A stretch of DNA of 64,000 bases from Nitrobacter sp. 62-23 (GCF_001897285.1 NZ_MKSM01000129.1:1-64000), one strand, 5' to 3'; shown: positions 1 through 10,245, counted from the first letter of the stretch. The notes: generated by a model from the sequence alone, not told the origin. Numbers and translations: made by a program.

Positions 1-307
1 AAAACACGATCAGCCCCCAGGGCGAGGTCGACAGCAAGCGGTCGAATCCCCAGCCGATCACCGCTCCGACGGCAACGCCCGCGATCAACTCGGAGGACAG
101 GCGGAAACCACGCGCCATCGCCGAGGCTCTGGCGGCTCCGTTTCCGCTTCCATCTCCGGATTGGTCAGTCTCGTTCTTGGAGGCGCCCCGAAGTCGGGAC
201 AGCCGCTGATCGAGATTTCCGAGCCTTGCGGAAAGCGCAGCTTCGTCGGGAGCCGAATGCTCGCGATCTCCATTCTCGCTACTGTTTTTGTCCGTGCCGT
301 CAGCCAT
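1..307 (-). CDS. atpI: F0F1 ATP synthase subunit I (AtpI), partial
   Basis: The reverse strand is open from an ATG at 307 to the window edge, so the C-terminus lies outside. The protein starts MADGTDKNSSENGD, has an acidic, Ser-rich N-terminal stretch, then a short helix (AALSARLGNLDQRLSRLRG) and the start of a membrane part (SSELIAGVAVGAVIGWGFDRLL). That Gly-rich first membrane segment after a charged leader is typical of alphaproteobacterial AtpI, a small membrane protein thought to help assemble the rotor ring of ATP synthase. The rest of an atp operon would be expected to the left on the same strand. Start choice is clear because it is the first ATG after the intergenic region. Identity comes from the N-terminal 102 residues only. 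Confidence 0.75.
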   Translation of the reverse strand, partial: MADGTDKNSSENGDREHSAPDEAALSARLGNLDQRLSRLRGASKNETDQSGDGSGNGAARASAMARGFRLSSELIAGVAVGAVIGWGFDRLLSTSPWGLIVF

Positions 308-911
308 GCTCTCGACACCCGACACCAACGCCCGCGATCTCAGGAAATAACGCCCGTTACCCTCAAAAGCCGCGCGGACCATACTGACGGCCACAGGTCA
401 AGTCAAGATTATGCCGCAACTGCCTATATCGTTGAATTAACTGATTTTATTCCGGAAAATCGAACCGGCTGCGCCCAGTTGCCGCGCTGCGAAAGCGGAC
501 TCTTGCGGCGCGCAGACCCTCATGGGTTCCCGCTTCTGCCATGATGCCGGGACGTCGAGGGCAGGGCATCCTGGGAATCGTGCAAGGCGGCAGTTGGCCA
601 GACTCGCGCTTTTCTCCACCTCGACGCATCTGGGCCGGGGCCGGAGTTGCTCTATAAGATACTGGAATGTATGCGAAAATTCTATAAATCGCGGTCTCGC
701 TCAGGGAGCCCCGATGTTGTCGGCGGCGTAACGTCCGGTGCCAGCGGTCGCGCGGTCCGCCTTCCGGGCCGCCAGCCATGGTTTGCGGCGCAAGGGGTCC
801 GAATCGCATTTGGCTGGTTGCGTTGAAATCGGACAAGTGGCGCAATAGCTCGAGAATGTCTCGACGCGCTCTGGTCCGCTGGCGGAGCGATCGGCACTGA
901 CGGAGCAAAGC
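308..911. other. Intergenic region between atpI and the exported-protein gene
   Basis: About 600 bp lie between the divergent genes. Short open frames exist on both strands, but none has a recognisable protein sequence or a good ribosome binding site. It should hold the promoter of the leftward atp operon and that of the rightward exported protein. A locally AT-richer stretch around 410-460 is the most promoter-like part. I see no strong terminator or repeat. Confidence 0.4.
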
Positions 912-1466
912 ATGAGCGCAGTCACGCGGCTTCCCGGATTATTGCGGATTTCTGCGATCGCAGCGACCCTCGCCTGCTTCGCTGCACCGGCGCTGGCGCA
1001 AGCGACGCCGGATACGGAGAAGGGTCGCTATACCCTCGCGCCGACGAGCGGCGGCTTCGTCAGGCTGGACACCCAGACCGGCGTAGTCTCGCATTGCGCG
1101 GACAGGGGCAACGGCTGGACGTGCGACACCTTGCCGGAACAGCATGGCGCGCTCGACGAGGACATCGGCCGGCTGCGGGCGGAAAACGAGCAACTGAGGG
1201 CGCAACTCGCCGCGCGCGACTCTGCCCTCAGTGGCAAGGTTCAGAAGGCGTTGCCCAAAACGGAATCACCGAAGCCGGGCGAGCCCGACGCCGCGGCGCC
1301 AAAAGTCGACGGACGGAAATCGGCCGACACCAACCGCAACAGTATCGAGGTTCCATTGCCGAGCGATCGCGACATGGATCGCGTGATGTCGTTCGTCGAG
1401 CGCGCCTGGCGGCGGCTGATCGAGATGGCCGCGCGCGTTCAGCGCGATCAGTCCGGCGGAATCTGA
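912..1466 (+). CDS. Small exported protein with a coiled-coil segment, unknown function
   Basis: The 184-residue product starts with a clear signal peptide (basic start, hydrophobic core, cleavage near APALAQA, residue 30). A short region follows with two cysteines about ten residues apart (VSHCADRG and WTCDTL), then a predicted coiled coil rich in Glu, Gln and Leu (residues about 76-100), a Pro/Lys-rich linker and a C-terminal amphipathic stretch with Arg and Trp. The cysteine pair suggests a disulfide in the periplasm. Similar short exported proteins occur in Bradyrhizobiaceae, but I know no function. The gene stands alone, divergent from atpI. Confidence 0.65.
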   Translation: MSAVTRLPGLLRISAIAATLACFAAPALAQATPDTEKGRYTLAPTSGGFVRLDTQTGVVSHCADRGNGWTCDTLPEQHGALDEDIGRLRAENEQLRAQLAARDSALSGKVQKALPKTESPKPGEPDAAAPKVDGRKSADTNRNSIEVPLPSDRDMDRVMSFVERAWRRLIEMAARVQRDQSGGI

Positions 1467-1718
1467 ATCGTGCGGCCCGCCCGGTATAACGATCCGGCAT
1501 TGCGCCACGTGCTTCTGACTTTCGCGGCCGCTGATTTCAGGGCCACCCATCGTGGCGGGAGGAACCATGCGAGGCATATCGGGCGTTAACTCGTTAACGC
1601 ATTCACCGGCATTGCGCCTTGCAAGACAGGTTCGGGCAGGGGACAATCATGATTCCGGGGAGCGCACCCCGGCCTGAGATCGCAGTGAACGTGAACGCCT
1701 GGCAAGCCCACGGATTCA

Positions 1719-2393
1719 ATGACCGCATCGGACAGCACCCATATTGTGATCGCCGACGATCATCCCCTGTTCCGGGATGCGTTGCGACAGGCTATTGCGA
1801 GCATCATGCCGGCAAAAATCAGCGAAGCCGGCACGTTCGAGGAATTGACGGCACAGCTTGAACGGGAAGCCGACGTCGACCTCATCCTGCTCGATCTGTC
1901 GATGCCGGGGATCAGCGGATTTTCCGGACTGATCTATTTGCGCGCCCAGTATGCGGCGATTCCGGTGGTGGTGGTGTCGGCCAGCGACGACGTGACGACG
2001 ATCCGCCGCTCGATGGATTTCGGCGCCTCCGGCTTCATTCCGAAGCGGCTCGGGATCGAGGCACTGCGCCCGGCGATCCTCAGGGTCATCGAGGGCGATA
2101 TCTGGGTTCCGCCCGATGTCGATCTCTCCGCCGCCGCCGATCCGGAGATGACGCGCTTGCGCGACCGGCTCGTCACGCTAACCCCGCAGCAGGTGCGCGT
2201 GCTGATGATGCTGTCGGAGGGGCTGCTCAACAAACAGATCGCCTACGAGCTCAGCGTGTCGGAGGCGACCATCAAGGCGCACGTCTCCGCCATCCTGCAG
2301 AAACTCGGCGTCGAGAGCCGCACCCAGGCGGTGATCGCCGCAGCAAAGATCGCCGGCGATCAGTGGCGTCAGAGTGAACCGTCGGCGGGTTGA
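1719..2393 (+). CDS. LuxR/NarL-type response regulator (CrbR-like)
   Basis: The 224-residue protein has an N-terminal receiver domain with the acidic pair at D13/D14, phospho-acceptor D59 in LILLDLSMPG, and the conserved Lys in FIPKRL. The C-terminal LuxR helix-turn-helix spans roughly residues 150-212 (LTPQQVRVLMML, then SEATIKAHVSAILQKLGV). It should bind DNA when phosphorylated. It converges with the large sensor kinase gene ending at 2487, only 93 bp away. In several proteobacteria a LuxR-type regulator beside a symporter-fused hybrid kinase is the CrbS/CrbR (MxtR/ErbR) pair that controls acetate use, so the same role is inferred here. The start at 1719 gives a normal-length receiver. Confidence 0.85.
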   Translation: MTASDSTHIVIADDHPLFRDALRQAIASIMPAKISEAGTFEELTAQLEREADVDLILLDLSMPGISGFSGLIYLRAQYAAIPVVVVSASDDVTTIRRSMDFGASGFIPKRLGIEALRPAILRVIEGDIWVPPDVDLSAAADPEMTRLRDRLVTLTPQQVRVLMMLSEGLLNKQIAYELSVSEATIKAHVSAILQKLGVESRTQAVIAAAKIAGDQWRQSEPSAG

Positions 2394-2486
2394 TAAGAAC
2401 GCGATGAGGAAAAGTGTGGAGCGGTTTTCCGCCCGCATCCCGCTCCAAATCGAGTCCGCCCGACGCGAGATCAATGAACAGCATCC

Positions 2487-5400
2487 TTATTCCGCGGCGA
2501 TCTGCCGGTTTCGCCACTGGCCGATCAGCGCCCGCAGCGATGCCGGCTTCAGCGGCTTGTTGAGGACGGACACCTGTTCGATCTGCGCTGCCTCGCGGAC
2601 GTGCGGGCTGCGATCGGCCGTGATCAGGATCGCCGGAATGGTCTCGCCGAATTTCCGTCGGATCTCCCGGATCGTCGCGATGCCGTTGCCGCGGTTGAGA
2701 TGATAGTCGACCAGCAGACCGGTGACGCGTCCGCCGGCCGCTTCGATCGCTTCGATTGCCGCCTCAGACTCGACCGCGGCGATCACGCGCGCATCCCATG
2801 ATGTCAGCAGCGTCTTCATGCCGTCGAGGATCGCCGGATCGTTTTCGATGCAGACGATCAGGGCTCCGCTCATCGGCGCGTGCGACAGCGGCGTGCTGCT
2901 GGTCACCGCGGTGGTATGGGTGGTGTGATTGACGGCCGTGGCGATCGGAACCGTGACGGAGAACACCGAGCCGCCGCTCCGGTTTGAGTCCAGCGCGATC
3001 TTGTGATCCAGCACGCGCGCCAGCCGCTGGACGATCGACAGCCCGAGCCCGAGGCCCCGCGCAATGCGCGCTCCCTGTTCGAGCCGATGAAATTCCTTGA
3101 ATATCTCGCCGCGTTTGCGGATCGGGATTCCGACGCCGGTGTCGTAGACATGGATGCGTAGCGTTTCGTCATGGCGAAGGCATCCGATCAGCACGCGACC
3201 ATGCGGTGTGTATTTGATGGCGTTCGAGATCAGGTTTTGCAGCAGCCGCCGCAGCAGCAGCCGGTCGGACGCGATCGGCAGCGAACACGGCACGAATGTC
3301 AGCCGCACCTGTTTCGCCCGCGCGATCGGAGCGAACTCGATTTCGAGCGAGCGCATCAGGTCGCCAACCCGGAAACTCGTGACCGATGTCGTGATGGCGC
3401 CGGCGTCAAGCCGGGAGATGTCGAGCAGCGCGCCCAAGATTTCCTCGATGGCTTCCAGTGAATCGTCGATGTTCTGAACGAGCCTGGAATCCTCACCTCC
3501 GCTCTGCCGCTCCACCAGGCTCGTGACATAGAGCCGTGCGGCGTTGAGCGGTTGCAGGATGTCGTGGCCGGCCGCCGCCAGGAACCGGGTTTTGGAGTTG
3601 TTGGCGTCCTCTGCATTGCTCTTGGCGCGCGCGAGTTCGGAGTTCAGCCGGGTCAGTTCCTCGGTGCGGTCGCGCACGCGCTTTTCCAGCGTGGCGTTGG
3701 CGCGCTCCAGCGCCTCGGCGGCCTCGAAACTCGGGGTCACGTCGGAGAAGGTAATCACCAGGCCGCCGTCCGGCATCCGGTTGGCGCGAACCTCGATCAC
3801 GATGTTGCGGTCGGGGAGCCGCTCCAGATACGGCTGACCTTCGGTCGTGTATGCGTTCAGCCGGGTCCGCTTTGCCGCCTCGCGGTTGACCGATGGGCGA
3901 TCGATGGTGCCGAGAAAGTCAAGAATCTCGGTCAGCGGAATTCCGATCTGAACGATTTGCGGCGGCAGTCCGAGAATATTTCCGAATTGCCGGTTCGAAC
4001 AGATGAGGTGCAAATCGGGATTGAACACCGCGATTCCCTGCCGCACGTGGTTCAGCGCGGTCTGCAGCATCTCGCGGTTGAAGTGGAGCGCCGCATGTGC
4101 GTCGTCGAGCAGCTTCAAGGCCGCCTTCGCCGACACCGTGCGGCGCCGGAGCAACTGCGACATCACCAGCCGCGACGACGCCGCGCCGATCGACGACGCG
4201 ATCAGGTATTCGGCGTGCTGCAGCAATTCGAAAGCGGCCGGCGCTGCCGGATCGAGGCTGAGGCGCCGCATGGCGGCGAACTCCTCGAAGGATTGCAGCG
4301 CACGGTCGGGACCGAGGTACTGGGCCACGGCGTCGAAAATGTCCTGCACCGTCACCGTCGAACGCCAGCGCCTAAACGGGGGCGACAACGGCGCAGCGTT
4401 GGGTGCGAAGATTTCCGCCTGCAACCGCTCGATCGAGGAGGGTCGCCGCGTCAGCGACAGCGCGACATAGGTCAGGATATTCAGCGACAGACTCCACAGC
4501 ACGCCGTGCATGAGCGGCGGCAGGTTGACGCCGAACAGCGCCTGCGGCTTGAGTTCGGCGATGCCGAACGGACCGTGTTGCAGCAGCGTCATGCCGCCGG
4601 CGCTGCCGTCGAGAAAACTCGGGAGAAACAGCGTGTAGGCCCAGACCGCGAAACCGGCGAGCATGCCGCCCATCGCGCCGCGCGCCGTCGCACGCCGCCA
4701 GACCAGGCCGCCGAGGAACGCCGGCGCGAGTTGGGCGATGGCGGCGAATGACAACAGTCCGATCGCGGCGAGCTGTGCGCTGCCGAGCGCGCGATAGTAG
4801 AAATACGCCATGATCATGATGGCGAAGATCGCCAGACGGCGGGTCCTCAGCAGGAAGTTGCCGAAGTCCCTGCGGCCGCCGCGCGACGCCGGACGGCGCT
4901 GCAGCACCAATGGCACCACGATGTCGTTGGACACCATGATCGCCAGCGCCACGCATTCGACGATCACCATCGCGGTTCCCGCCGAAAGCCCTCCGATGAA
5001 CACTGCAATGCTGAGCAGTCTGGACTGACCCTCGATCGGCAGCGCCAGCACGTACATGTCGCTGTCGATAATGCCGAACGGAAACGTGACGAGTCCGGCG
5101 ATCGCGATCGGGACGACGAAGATGTTGATGGCGACGAGATAGAGCGGAAACAGCCAGCGCGCCCGGCTGACTTCGGCGTCGCGGGAGTTCTCCACCACGC
5201 TGACATGGAATTGCCGGGGCAGCAGCATGATCGCCAGAAACGACAGCAGCGTCATGGTCAGGAAGTTGCCGATCGACGGGGTATGCTCGATGGCGCGCAC
5301 CGCCTCCGGGGATTTCATCGCGGCCTCGATCAGTTCGCCGGGACTGAACATCCAGAACGTAACGAAGGCGCCGACGGCGAGGAACGCCACCAGCTTGACA

Positions 5401-5996
5401 ATGGACTCGGTCGCGATCGCCAGCATCAGGCCGTGTTGATGCTCGGTCGCATCGGTCTGACGGGTTCCGAACAGAACCGCGAACAGGGCCAGCGCGATCG
5501 TCACCACCAGGGCGATGTCGCTGATCACTGGAATTCTGGCGATCGCCTGATCATCGATCAGGATGGTTCCCAGCGAGGAGGCCACCGCCTTGAGTTGAAG
5601 CGAGATATAGGGAATCGAGCCGATCATCGCGATGACGGCGACGGTTGCCGCCACCGCCTGGCTCTTGCCGTAGCGCGCGGCGATAAAGTCGGCGACCGAG
5701 GTGATGTTCTGCGATTTCGCCAACTGGATGATCCGCCGCAAGAGCGGCGTGCAAAATGCGATCAACAGGACCGGACCGACGTAGATCGCAAGAAACTCAA
5801 GGCCGGTTCGGGTCGCGAGCCCGACCGAGCCGAAGAACGTCCACGATGTGCAGTACACCGCAAGCGACAGGGGATAGATCAGCGGACCGGTGCGGCTGTG
5901 GGTAAACTTGGGGGCCCGGTCGCCATAGCTCGCGACCAGGAAAAGGAAGCCGATGTAGCCGATGGCGGCGGCGATCACGCCCCAGTCGTGCAGCAT
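2487..5996 (-). CDS. Solute-symporter-fused hybrid sensor histidine kinase (CrbS-like)
   Basis: The 1169-residue protein has these parts in order. Residues about 5-515 form an SSS/SLC5-type multi-helix membrane domain. Residues about 545-625 form a STAC-like linker (QDIFDAVAQYLGPDRALQSF). A PAS domain follows (about 640-755), then a coiled coil. The HisKA domain has the phospho-accepting His near 811 (AAGHDILQPL). The HATPase domain carries DTGVGIP and RGLGLGLS. The C-terminal receiver has phospho-acceptor D1097 in LLVDYHL. This is the architecture of CrbS/MxtR kinases, which sense or transport small carboxylates and signal to a LuxR-type regulator. The convergent regulator at 1719-2393 is the likely partner. 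A double-hairpin repeat begins 29 bp upstream of the ATG. All key catalytic motifs are intact. Confidence 0.9.
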   Translation of the reverse strand: MLHDWGVIAAAIGYIGFLFLVASYGDRAPKFTHSRTGPLIYPLSLAVYCTSWTFFGSVGLATRTGLEFLAIYVGPVLLIAFCTPLLRRIIQLAKSQNITSVADFIAARYGKSQAVAATVAVIAMIGSIPYISLQLKAVASSLGTILIDDQAIARIPVISDIALVVTIALALFAVLFGTRQTDATEHQHGLMLAIATESIVKLVAFLAVGAFVTFWMFSPGELIEAAMKSPEAVRAIEHTPSIGNFLTMTLLSFLAIMLLPRQFHVSVVENSRDAEVSRARWLFPLYLVAINIFVVPIAIAGLVTFPFGIIDSDMYVLALPIEGQSRLLSIAVFIGGLSAGTAMVIVECVALAIMVSNDIVVPLVLQRRPASRGGRRDFGNFLLRTRRLAIFAIMIMAYFYYRALGSAQLAAIGLLSFAAIAQLAPAFLGGLVWRRATARGAMGGMLAGFAVWAYTLFLPSFLDGSAGGMTLLQHGPFGIAELKPQALFGVNLPPLMHGVLWSLSLNILTYVALSLTRRPSSIERLQAEIFAPNAAPLSPPFRRWRSTVTVQDIFDAVAQYLGPDRALQSFEEFAAMRRLSLDPAAPAAFELLQHAEYLIASSIGAASSRLVMSQLLRRRTVSAKAALKLLDDAHAALHFNREMLQTALNHVRQGIAVFNPDLHLICSNRQFGNILGLPPQIVQIGIPLTEILDFLGTIDRPSVNREAAKRTRLNAYTTEGQPYLERLPDRNIVIEVRANRMPDGGLVITFSDVTPSFEAAEALERANATLEKRVRDRTEELTRLNSELARAKSNAEDANNSKTRFLAAAGHDILQPLNAARLYVTSLVERQSGGEDSRLVQNIDDSLEAIEEILGALLDISRLDAGAITTSVTSFRVGDLMRSLEIEFAPIARAKQVRLTFVPCSLPIASDRLLLRRLLQNLISNAIKYTPHGRVLIGCLRHDETLRIHVYDTGVGIPIRKRGEIFKEFHRLEQGARIARGLGLGLSIVQRLARVLDHKIALDSNRSGGSVFSVTVPIATAVNHTTHTTAVTSSTPLSHAPMSGALIVCIENDPAILDGMKTLLTSWDARVIAAVESEAAIEAIEAAGGRVTGLLVDYHLNRGNGIATIREIRRKFGETIPAILITADRSPHVREAAQIEQVSVLNKPLKPASLRALIGQWRNRQIAAE

Positions 5997-6024
5997 TGCG
6001 GCTGGCTCCTCTGGCAGGCGCTGC

Positions 6025-6189
6025 CTAGTGGTGCGATTCTAACATCTGCATCCCGTTGCAGAAGACATTTCTGCAAATGTTAGAATCAAAAGAACCACCA
6101 GCAAGTACAGGTTTCCAGTGGAGTTTCAGGTTTGACATGCGCTTCTCACGTTCGCTGCCAACGGGGTCGCGAATGTCCGATCCACGCCA
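6025..6189. repeat. Double-hairpin intergenic repeat, copy B (partly degraded)
   Basis: The first hairpin (6025-6101) has arms gattctaacatctgca and tgcaaatgttagaatc and starts with CTAG. After a 14-bp spacer comes a decayed second hairpin (about 6116-6189) containing tttgacatgcgc and gcgaatgtccga. The order and spacer match the copies at 47717, 38018 and 58536 (the last inverted). It lies in the leader or promoter of the sensor kinase gene. A further decayed hairpin of the first type follows at about 6218-6265. Confidence 0.75.
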
Positions 6190-6696
6190 CCGGGACCTTG
6201 CTCGACATCGAGCGGCCCAATTCTAACACATGAGCCGCCTGCAAATGCTGGAATCGGGCGGCCGGCGCCTCGCACCTGCGTCCTGGCGTCATCCACTGTT
6301 CTACCGAGACGGTGAAAGACTCCAGCTTCTTGCTTTGACGCGTTTTCCTCCGCGAACCCGTATCCATTTCCCAATCGAGCCCAAGGACACCTTCGCCCGA
6401 AATCGCGGCCGAGGTCATGATTTGCATACCGGAACGAATCAGTTATACACGTATAAGTTGTATTAATTATCTACTCTAGCGTTTCGAGTGAAGCCAGGGC
6501 CGGTCCACGCGAAAAAAGCGTGTCGCGCCAAATCAGCGAGCCGCTTCGTTCTGGGAAGCGGAAAGACGTCGGAGCGGGATGAGAAGTGCGGAGCCATTCC
6601 GCCTGCATGCCGCTCTTAAATGCAGGAATCGATCATAGTGGTGATTTCGGATCGGTCCGATCCAAGGTCATCCGTGATCCAGCGAGGGGGCCGCCG
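6190..6696. other. Repeat-rich intergenic region before the FixJ-like regulator
   Basis: No convincing gene is present. It holds a diverged TAGAGCG-family repeat in reverse orientation at about 6313-6415 (tttgacgcgttttcctccgcgaa) and an AT-rich stretch at 6435-6475 that could carry a promoter for the regulator at 6697. Open frames across it lack protein-like composition. Confidence 0.5.
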
Positions 6697-7347
6697 ATGG
6701 GCCAGCTTCTGTCCTTCGTTCCGGAAGTCCCGGTTTTCATTATCGACGACGATCCGTCGGTGCGCGAAGCACTGGCGCTCCTTTTGAAGATCGAGGGTTA
6801 TGCCGCTCAATGCTTTGGCGATGGAGCTTCGTTTTTCGAGGCGGTTCAGAGCGTGTCGCCAGGCTGCGTGATTCTCGACCTGCATCTTCCCGGCGAAACC
6901 GGGTTCGATATCCTGCGCAAGCTGTCCGCTCAGCGGTTCGCCGCGCCGATCCTGGTGATCTCCGGCGCGGCCGACGTAGCAACCGCGGTCGACGCCATGA
7001 AACATGGCGCGCTCGATTTCCTGGAGAAGCCGTTTTCCTCGGATATAATCGTCGAGCGGGTTCGCGCTGCGGTGAAGGTGTGGCGCGAGGCGCTTGGCGG
7101 CGAGATCGACGGGCTCGCCAACTTTCCCGGCCGCGATCTGCTGACCTGCCGGGAGCGCGAGGTCCTGTCCCAGGTAGCGAGGGGCGCCTCGAACAAGGAA
7201 GCGGGACGCAGACTCGGCATCAGTCCGCGTACGGTCGAGGTTCATCGCGCACGGATCATGGGCAAGCTCGGCGCAAAAAACACTGCGGATCTGATCCGGA
7301 TCGTGTTGTCAGAGTCGAGCGCGCGGAGGCGGCTCTCCGCTTCATAA
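6697..7347 (+). CDS. FixJ-family two-component response regulator
   Basis: I chose the ATG at 6697 because an AGGGGG ribosome site precedes it and the receiver domain begins right after; an upstream in-frame start would add 37 unrelated residues. The 216-residue protein has a receiver domain with the acidic cluster IIDDDP (about residues 15-20), phospho-acceptor D61 in VILDLHLPGETG, and Lys in FLEKPFS. The C-terminal LuxR helix-turn-helix starts at LTCREREVLSQVARG and includes ISPRTVEVHRARIMGKL. The domain order and sequence are those of FixJ/TodT-type regulators. No kinase gene lies beside it on the same strand, so its partner is unknown. Confidence 0.88.
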   Translation: MGQLLSFVPEVPVFIIDDDPSVREALALLLKIEGYAAQCFGDGASFFEAVQSVSPGCVILDLHLPGETGFDILRKLSAQRFAAPILVISGAADVATAVDAMKHGALDFLEKPFSSDIIVERVRAAVKVWREALGGEIDGLANFPGRDLLTCREREVLSQVARGASNKEAGRRLGISPRTVEVHRARIMGKLGAKNTADLIRIVLSESSARRRLSAS

Positions 7348-7467
7348 AGCGATTTGTGTTGAAGCGCGCTGATCCGCCCTGGTCGGGCTCGCTGTTCGAC
7401 AAACGGCGGACGCTTCGCTCCGATCTACGGCTATCTCGGTTCTTTTTTGCTGCGCTAGCGCAGATCG

Positions 7468-8697
7468 CTACTCGGCCGCGAGCGATTTCGCCTGTAACGG
7501 CAGGCCTAGTTTCTCCCAGACCTGCACCAGGGCTTCGGCCAACTGATCGATCAACGCGTCCTCGTGATAGGGCGACGGCGTGATCCGCAGCCGCTCCATT
7601 CCCTTCGGAACGGTCGGATAGTTGATCGGCTGGATATAGATGCCGTGATCATGCAGCAGCATGTCGGAGGCCTGCTTGCAACGCTCCGGGTCGCTGACCA
7701 GGACCGGAACGATGTGAGTCGAGGTCACCATCACCGGCAGGCCGGCCGCGATCAGGCTCGCCTTGGTGCGCGCCGCGCGCTCCTGATGGCGTTCGCGCTC
7801 CCAGCTCGATGACTTGAGGTGCCGGATCGCTGCGGTCGCGGCCGAGCAGATCGCGGGCGGCAGTGAGGTGGTGAAGATAAATCCCGGCGCATAGGAACGC
7901 ACGGCATCGATGATTTCGGATTTGCCGGCGATATAGCCGCCGAGGCAGCCGAACGACTTGGCGAGCGTGCCTTCAAGGACATCGATCCGATGCATGACGC
8001 CGTCGCGCTCCGCGATGCCGGCGCCGCGCGGCCCATACATGCCGACCGCGTGCACCTCGTCGACATAGGTCATGGCGCCGTAGCGTTCGGCGAGATCGCA
8101 GATCTTCGAAAGCGGCCCGATATCGCCGTCCATGGAATAAAGGCTCTCGCAAACGATCAGCTTTGGACGGTCGGGGTCGGCTGCGCGCAGCAGTTCTTCA
8201 AGATGAACGACGTCGTTGTGGCGGAATACGGCCCGCTCGCAGCCCGACTGCCGGATGCCCTCGATCATGGAATTGTGGTTGAGCGCGTCGGACAGGATCA
8301 GACAGCTCGGAATGAGTTTCGCAAGCGTGGAAATGCCGGTCTGGTTCGAGACATAGCCGGAGGTGAACACCAGCGCCGCTGGCTTGCCGTGCAGATCCGC
8401 AAGTTCCTGCTCGAGCTGGACCAGCGGATGGTGGGTCCCGGCGATGTTGCGGGTGCCGCCTGCGCCGGTGCCGACGCGGGTCGCGGTTTCGACCATGGCG
8501 CCGACCACCTTCGGGTGTTGACCCATGCCGAGATAATCGTTGGAACACCAGATGACGACGTTGCGCGGCCCAGCGGAGGTGTGCAACGTGGCGTGGGGGA
8601 ACCGGCCGGCTACACGCTCAAGATCAGCGAAAACACGGTAGCGCCGCTCGTTATGAAGGCGATCCAGCGCGTTACTGAAGAACTTGCTATAATCCAT
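7468..8697 (-). CDS. hemA: 5-aminolevulinate synthase
   Basis: The 409-residue protein condenses glycine and succinyl-CoA into 5-aminolevulinate, the first committed step of tetrapyrrole synthesis by the C4 route used in alphaproteobacteria. It is a fold-type I PLP enzyme. The PLP-binding Lys is K247 ([13 protein letters not shown]), and YVDEVHAVG (residues 211-219) carries the Asp that contacts the pyridine nitrogen. The glycine-rich [13 protein letters not shown] and [12 protein letters not shown] motifs are intact. Length and start (MDYSKFF) match family members. It is transcribed leftward. I found no clear FixK-type operator upstream. Confidence 0.97.
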   Translation of the reverse strand: MDYSKFFSNALDRLHNERRYRVFADLERVAGRFPHATLHTSAGPRNVVIWCSNDYLGMGQHPKVVGAMVETATRVGTGAGGTRNIAGTHHPLVQLEQELADLHGKPAALVFTSGYVSNQTGISTLAKLIPSCLILSDALNHNSMIEGIRQSGCERAVFRHNDVVHLEELLRAADPDRPKLIVCESLYSMDGDIGPLSKICDLAERYGAMTYVDEVHAVGMYGPRGAGIAERDGVMHRIDVLEGTLAKSFGCLGGYIAGKSEIIDAVRSYAPGFIFTTSLPPAICSAATAAIRHLKSSSWERERHQERAARTKASLIAAGLPVMVTSTHIVPVLVSDPERCKQASDMLLHDHGIYIQPINYPTVPKGMERLRITPSPYHEDALIDQLAEALVQVWEKLGLPLQAKSLAAE

Positions 8698-8869
8698 GAC
8701 TACATCCGGAAAAAAGCCCGGGACGCCGGACCGATCAAGTCTTTTTAGAGCCTTTCCAGCCGGGCTGTCGAGCCGGAATTCGCCAATACGGCGGTTTGAG
8801 GGTTAAAAATCGCCGTTCATTTGCTTCAGCGCAAATCAATCGCGGTCGCCGGCCCGCTGCGGACGCGTA

Positions 8870-9931
8870 TCAGACCGGTCCGGCCCGGACGTCGCTTCCG
8901 GAAGGAGATCGCTGCCGGGGGGCGGACGCCTTCGCGTCATCCAGCCGGGACCTGATGCCGAGGCGATCGAGCAGCGCGGCGTCACGCGCGGTCTGCGGAT
9001 TTTTCGTGGTCAGCAGAACATCGCCGATGAAAATCGAGTTGGCGCCGGCCAAAAAGCACAGCGCCTGCAATTCGTCGGTCATGTATTGCCGGCCCGCCGA
9101 CAGCCGGACCACGCTCTTCGGCATCATGATCCGCGCCACCGCGATCATGCGCACCAGCGCGATTGGGTCGGGCCGCACCGCCGTGTCGTTGACGGGGACC
9201 GCTTCGACCTCGTTCCACATATTGATGGGGACGCTTTCAGGATGCGCGGGCAGGTTGGCCAGCAGCAGCAGCATGCCGAGGCGGTCGCCGACCTGCTCTC
9301 CCATGCCGATGATGCCGCCGCAGCAGACCTTGAGCCCGGCCTCCCGCGCATGGGCGAGCGTGTCGATGCGATCCTGCATCGTGCGCGTGGTGATGATCTT
9401 GCCGTAGAATTCGGGCGAGGTGTCGACGTTGTGATTGTAGAAATCGAGTCCCGCCTCATGCAGCCGCCCGGCTTGATGGGGCGTGAGCATGCCCAGCGTC
9501 GCACAGGTCTCCAGACCGAGTTCCTTCACGGCGCGGACCATGTCGCAGACCCGGTCGAGATCGCGGTCCTTCGGATTGCGCCACGCCGCCGCCATGCAGA
9601 ACCGGCTGGCGCCGGCGTCTCTTGCCCGTCGCGCGGTCTCGATGACCGCCTCATGGTCCATCAACTTCGTGGCCTTGACCCCGGAATTGTAATGCGCGCT
9701 CTGCGAACAGTAGCCGCAATCCTCCGGACAGCCGCCGGTCTTGATGCTGAGCAGGCTCGCGGTCTCGACGTGATTGGGATCGAAGTTCTGCCGATGAATG
9801 GTCTGCGCCCGAAAGATCAGATCCGCGAAAGGGAGATTATAGAGTGTCTCGACCTGGGATCGTGTCCAGTCGCGGCGCGGCTGCAAGCACAGTTCGTCAC
9901 CGCCGCCGAACGAAACCGATGCCGTATCCAT
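8870..9931 (-). CDS. bioB: Biotin synthase
   Basis: This radical SAM enzyme inserts sulfur into dethiobiotin to make biotin. The CxxxCxxC motif for the 4Fe-4S cluster is at C68, C72 and C75 ([16 protein letters not shown]). Conserved [12 protein letters not shown] and [10 protein letters not shown] motifs follow. I chose the start at [10 protein letters not shown] (9931), which gives 353 residues. An upstream in-frame start at 10006 would add 25 residues that look unlike the family. The C-terminal tail, rich in Arg, Ser and Pro, is somewhat long and variable. No other bio genes are adjacent. Confidence 0.95.
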   Translation of the reverse strand: MDTASVSFGGGDELCLQPRRDWTRSQVETLYNLPFADLIFRAQTIHRQNFDPNHVETASLLSIKTGGCPEDCGYCSQSAHYNSGVKATKLMDHEAVIETARRARDAGASRFCMAAAWRNPKDRDLDRVCDMVRAVKELGLETCATLGMLTPHQAGRLHEAGLDFYNHNVDTSPEFYGKIITTRTMQDRIDTLAHAREAGLKVCCGGIIGMGEQVGDRLGMLLLLANLPAHPESVPINMWNEVEAVPVNDTAVRPDPIALVRMIAVARIMMPKSVVRLSAGRQYMTDELQALCFLAGANSIFIGDVLLTTKNPQTARDAALLDRLGIRSRLDDAKASAPRQRSPSGSDVRAGPV

Positions 9932-10167
9932 GTCGCCAACCCCGTGTTGCAGCGTTATGCGGGCGACCGGCTTTGAAACGGCCGTCCGCGGCCGCGAAGA
10001 TACCACGACCCGCCGCGAATTCGAATGAGGACATCCTCCTGTTTATGGGAGGCCATCGCATTTATGAAGTGGTGGCTTGATCCGGATCATCGCGCCGGAG
10101 GTCATGCGGGTCGCCTGTCGCGACAATCCCGCATCGCCCACGGGCCTGTCGATGCGAAATGCAGTTT

Positions 10168-10212
10168 GCGAAATAAATAAAAAGGCCGGCATCACAAATG
10201 CCGGCCTTTCTC
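10168..10212 (-). terminator. Rho-independent terminator of the omp gene
   Basis: The stem aaaggccggcat / atgccggccttt is followed on the minus strand by a T-rich run (ttttatttattt). It sits about 35 bp after the stop codon of the leftward outer-membrane protein gene. Confidence 0.85.
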
Positions 10213-10245
10213 TCAGGATTCGAAACCGCCAGGGGTCAGGAAAAC

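Noticed and set aside
3552..4751. 399-residue frame opposite the sensor kinase
   Set aside because: Low-complexity Arg/Gln/Glu composition and no motif; shadow of the kinase.
8698..8870. Possible FixK/Fnr-type box upstream of hemA
   Set aside because: Only half-sites resembling TTGAT or ATCAA are present; no full palindrome.
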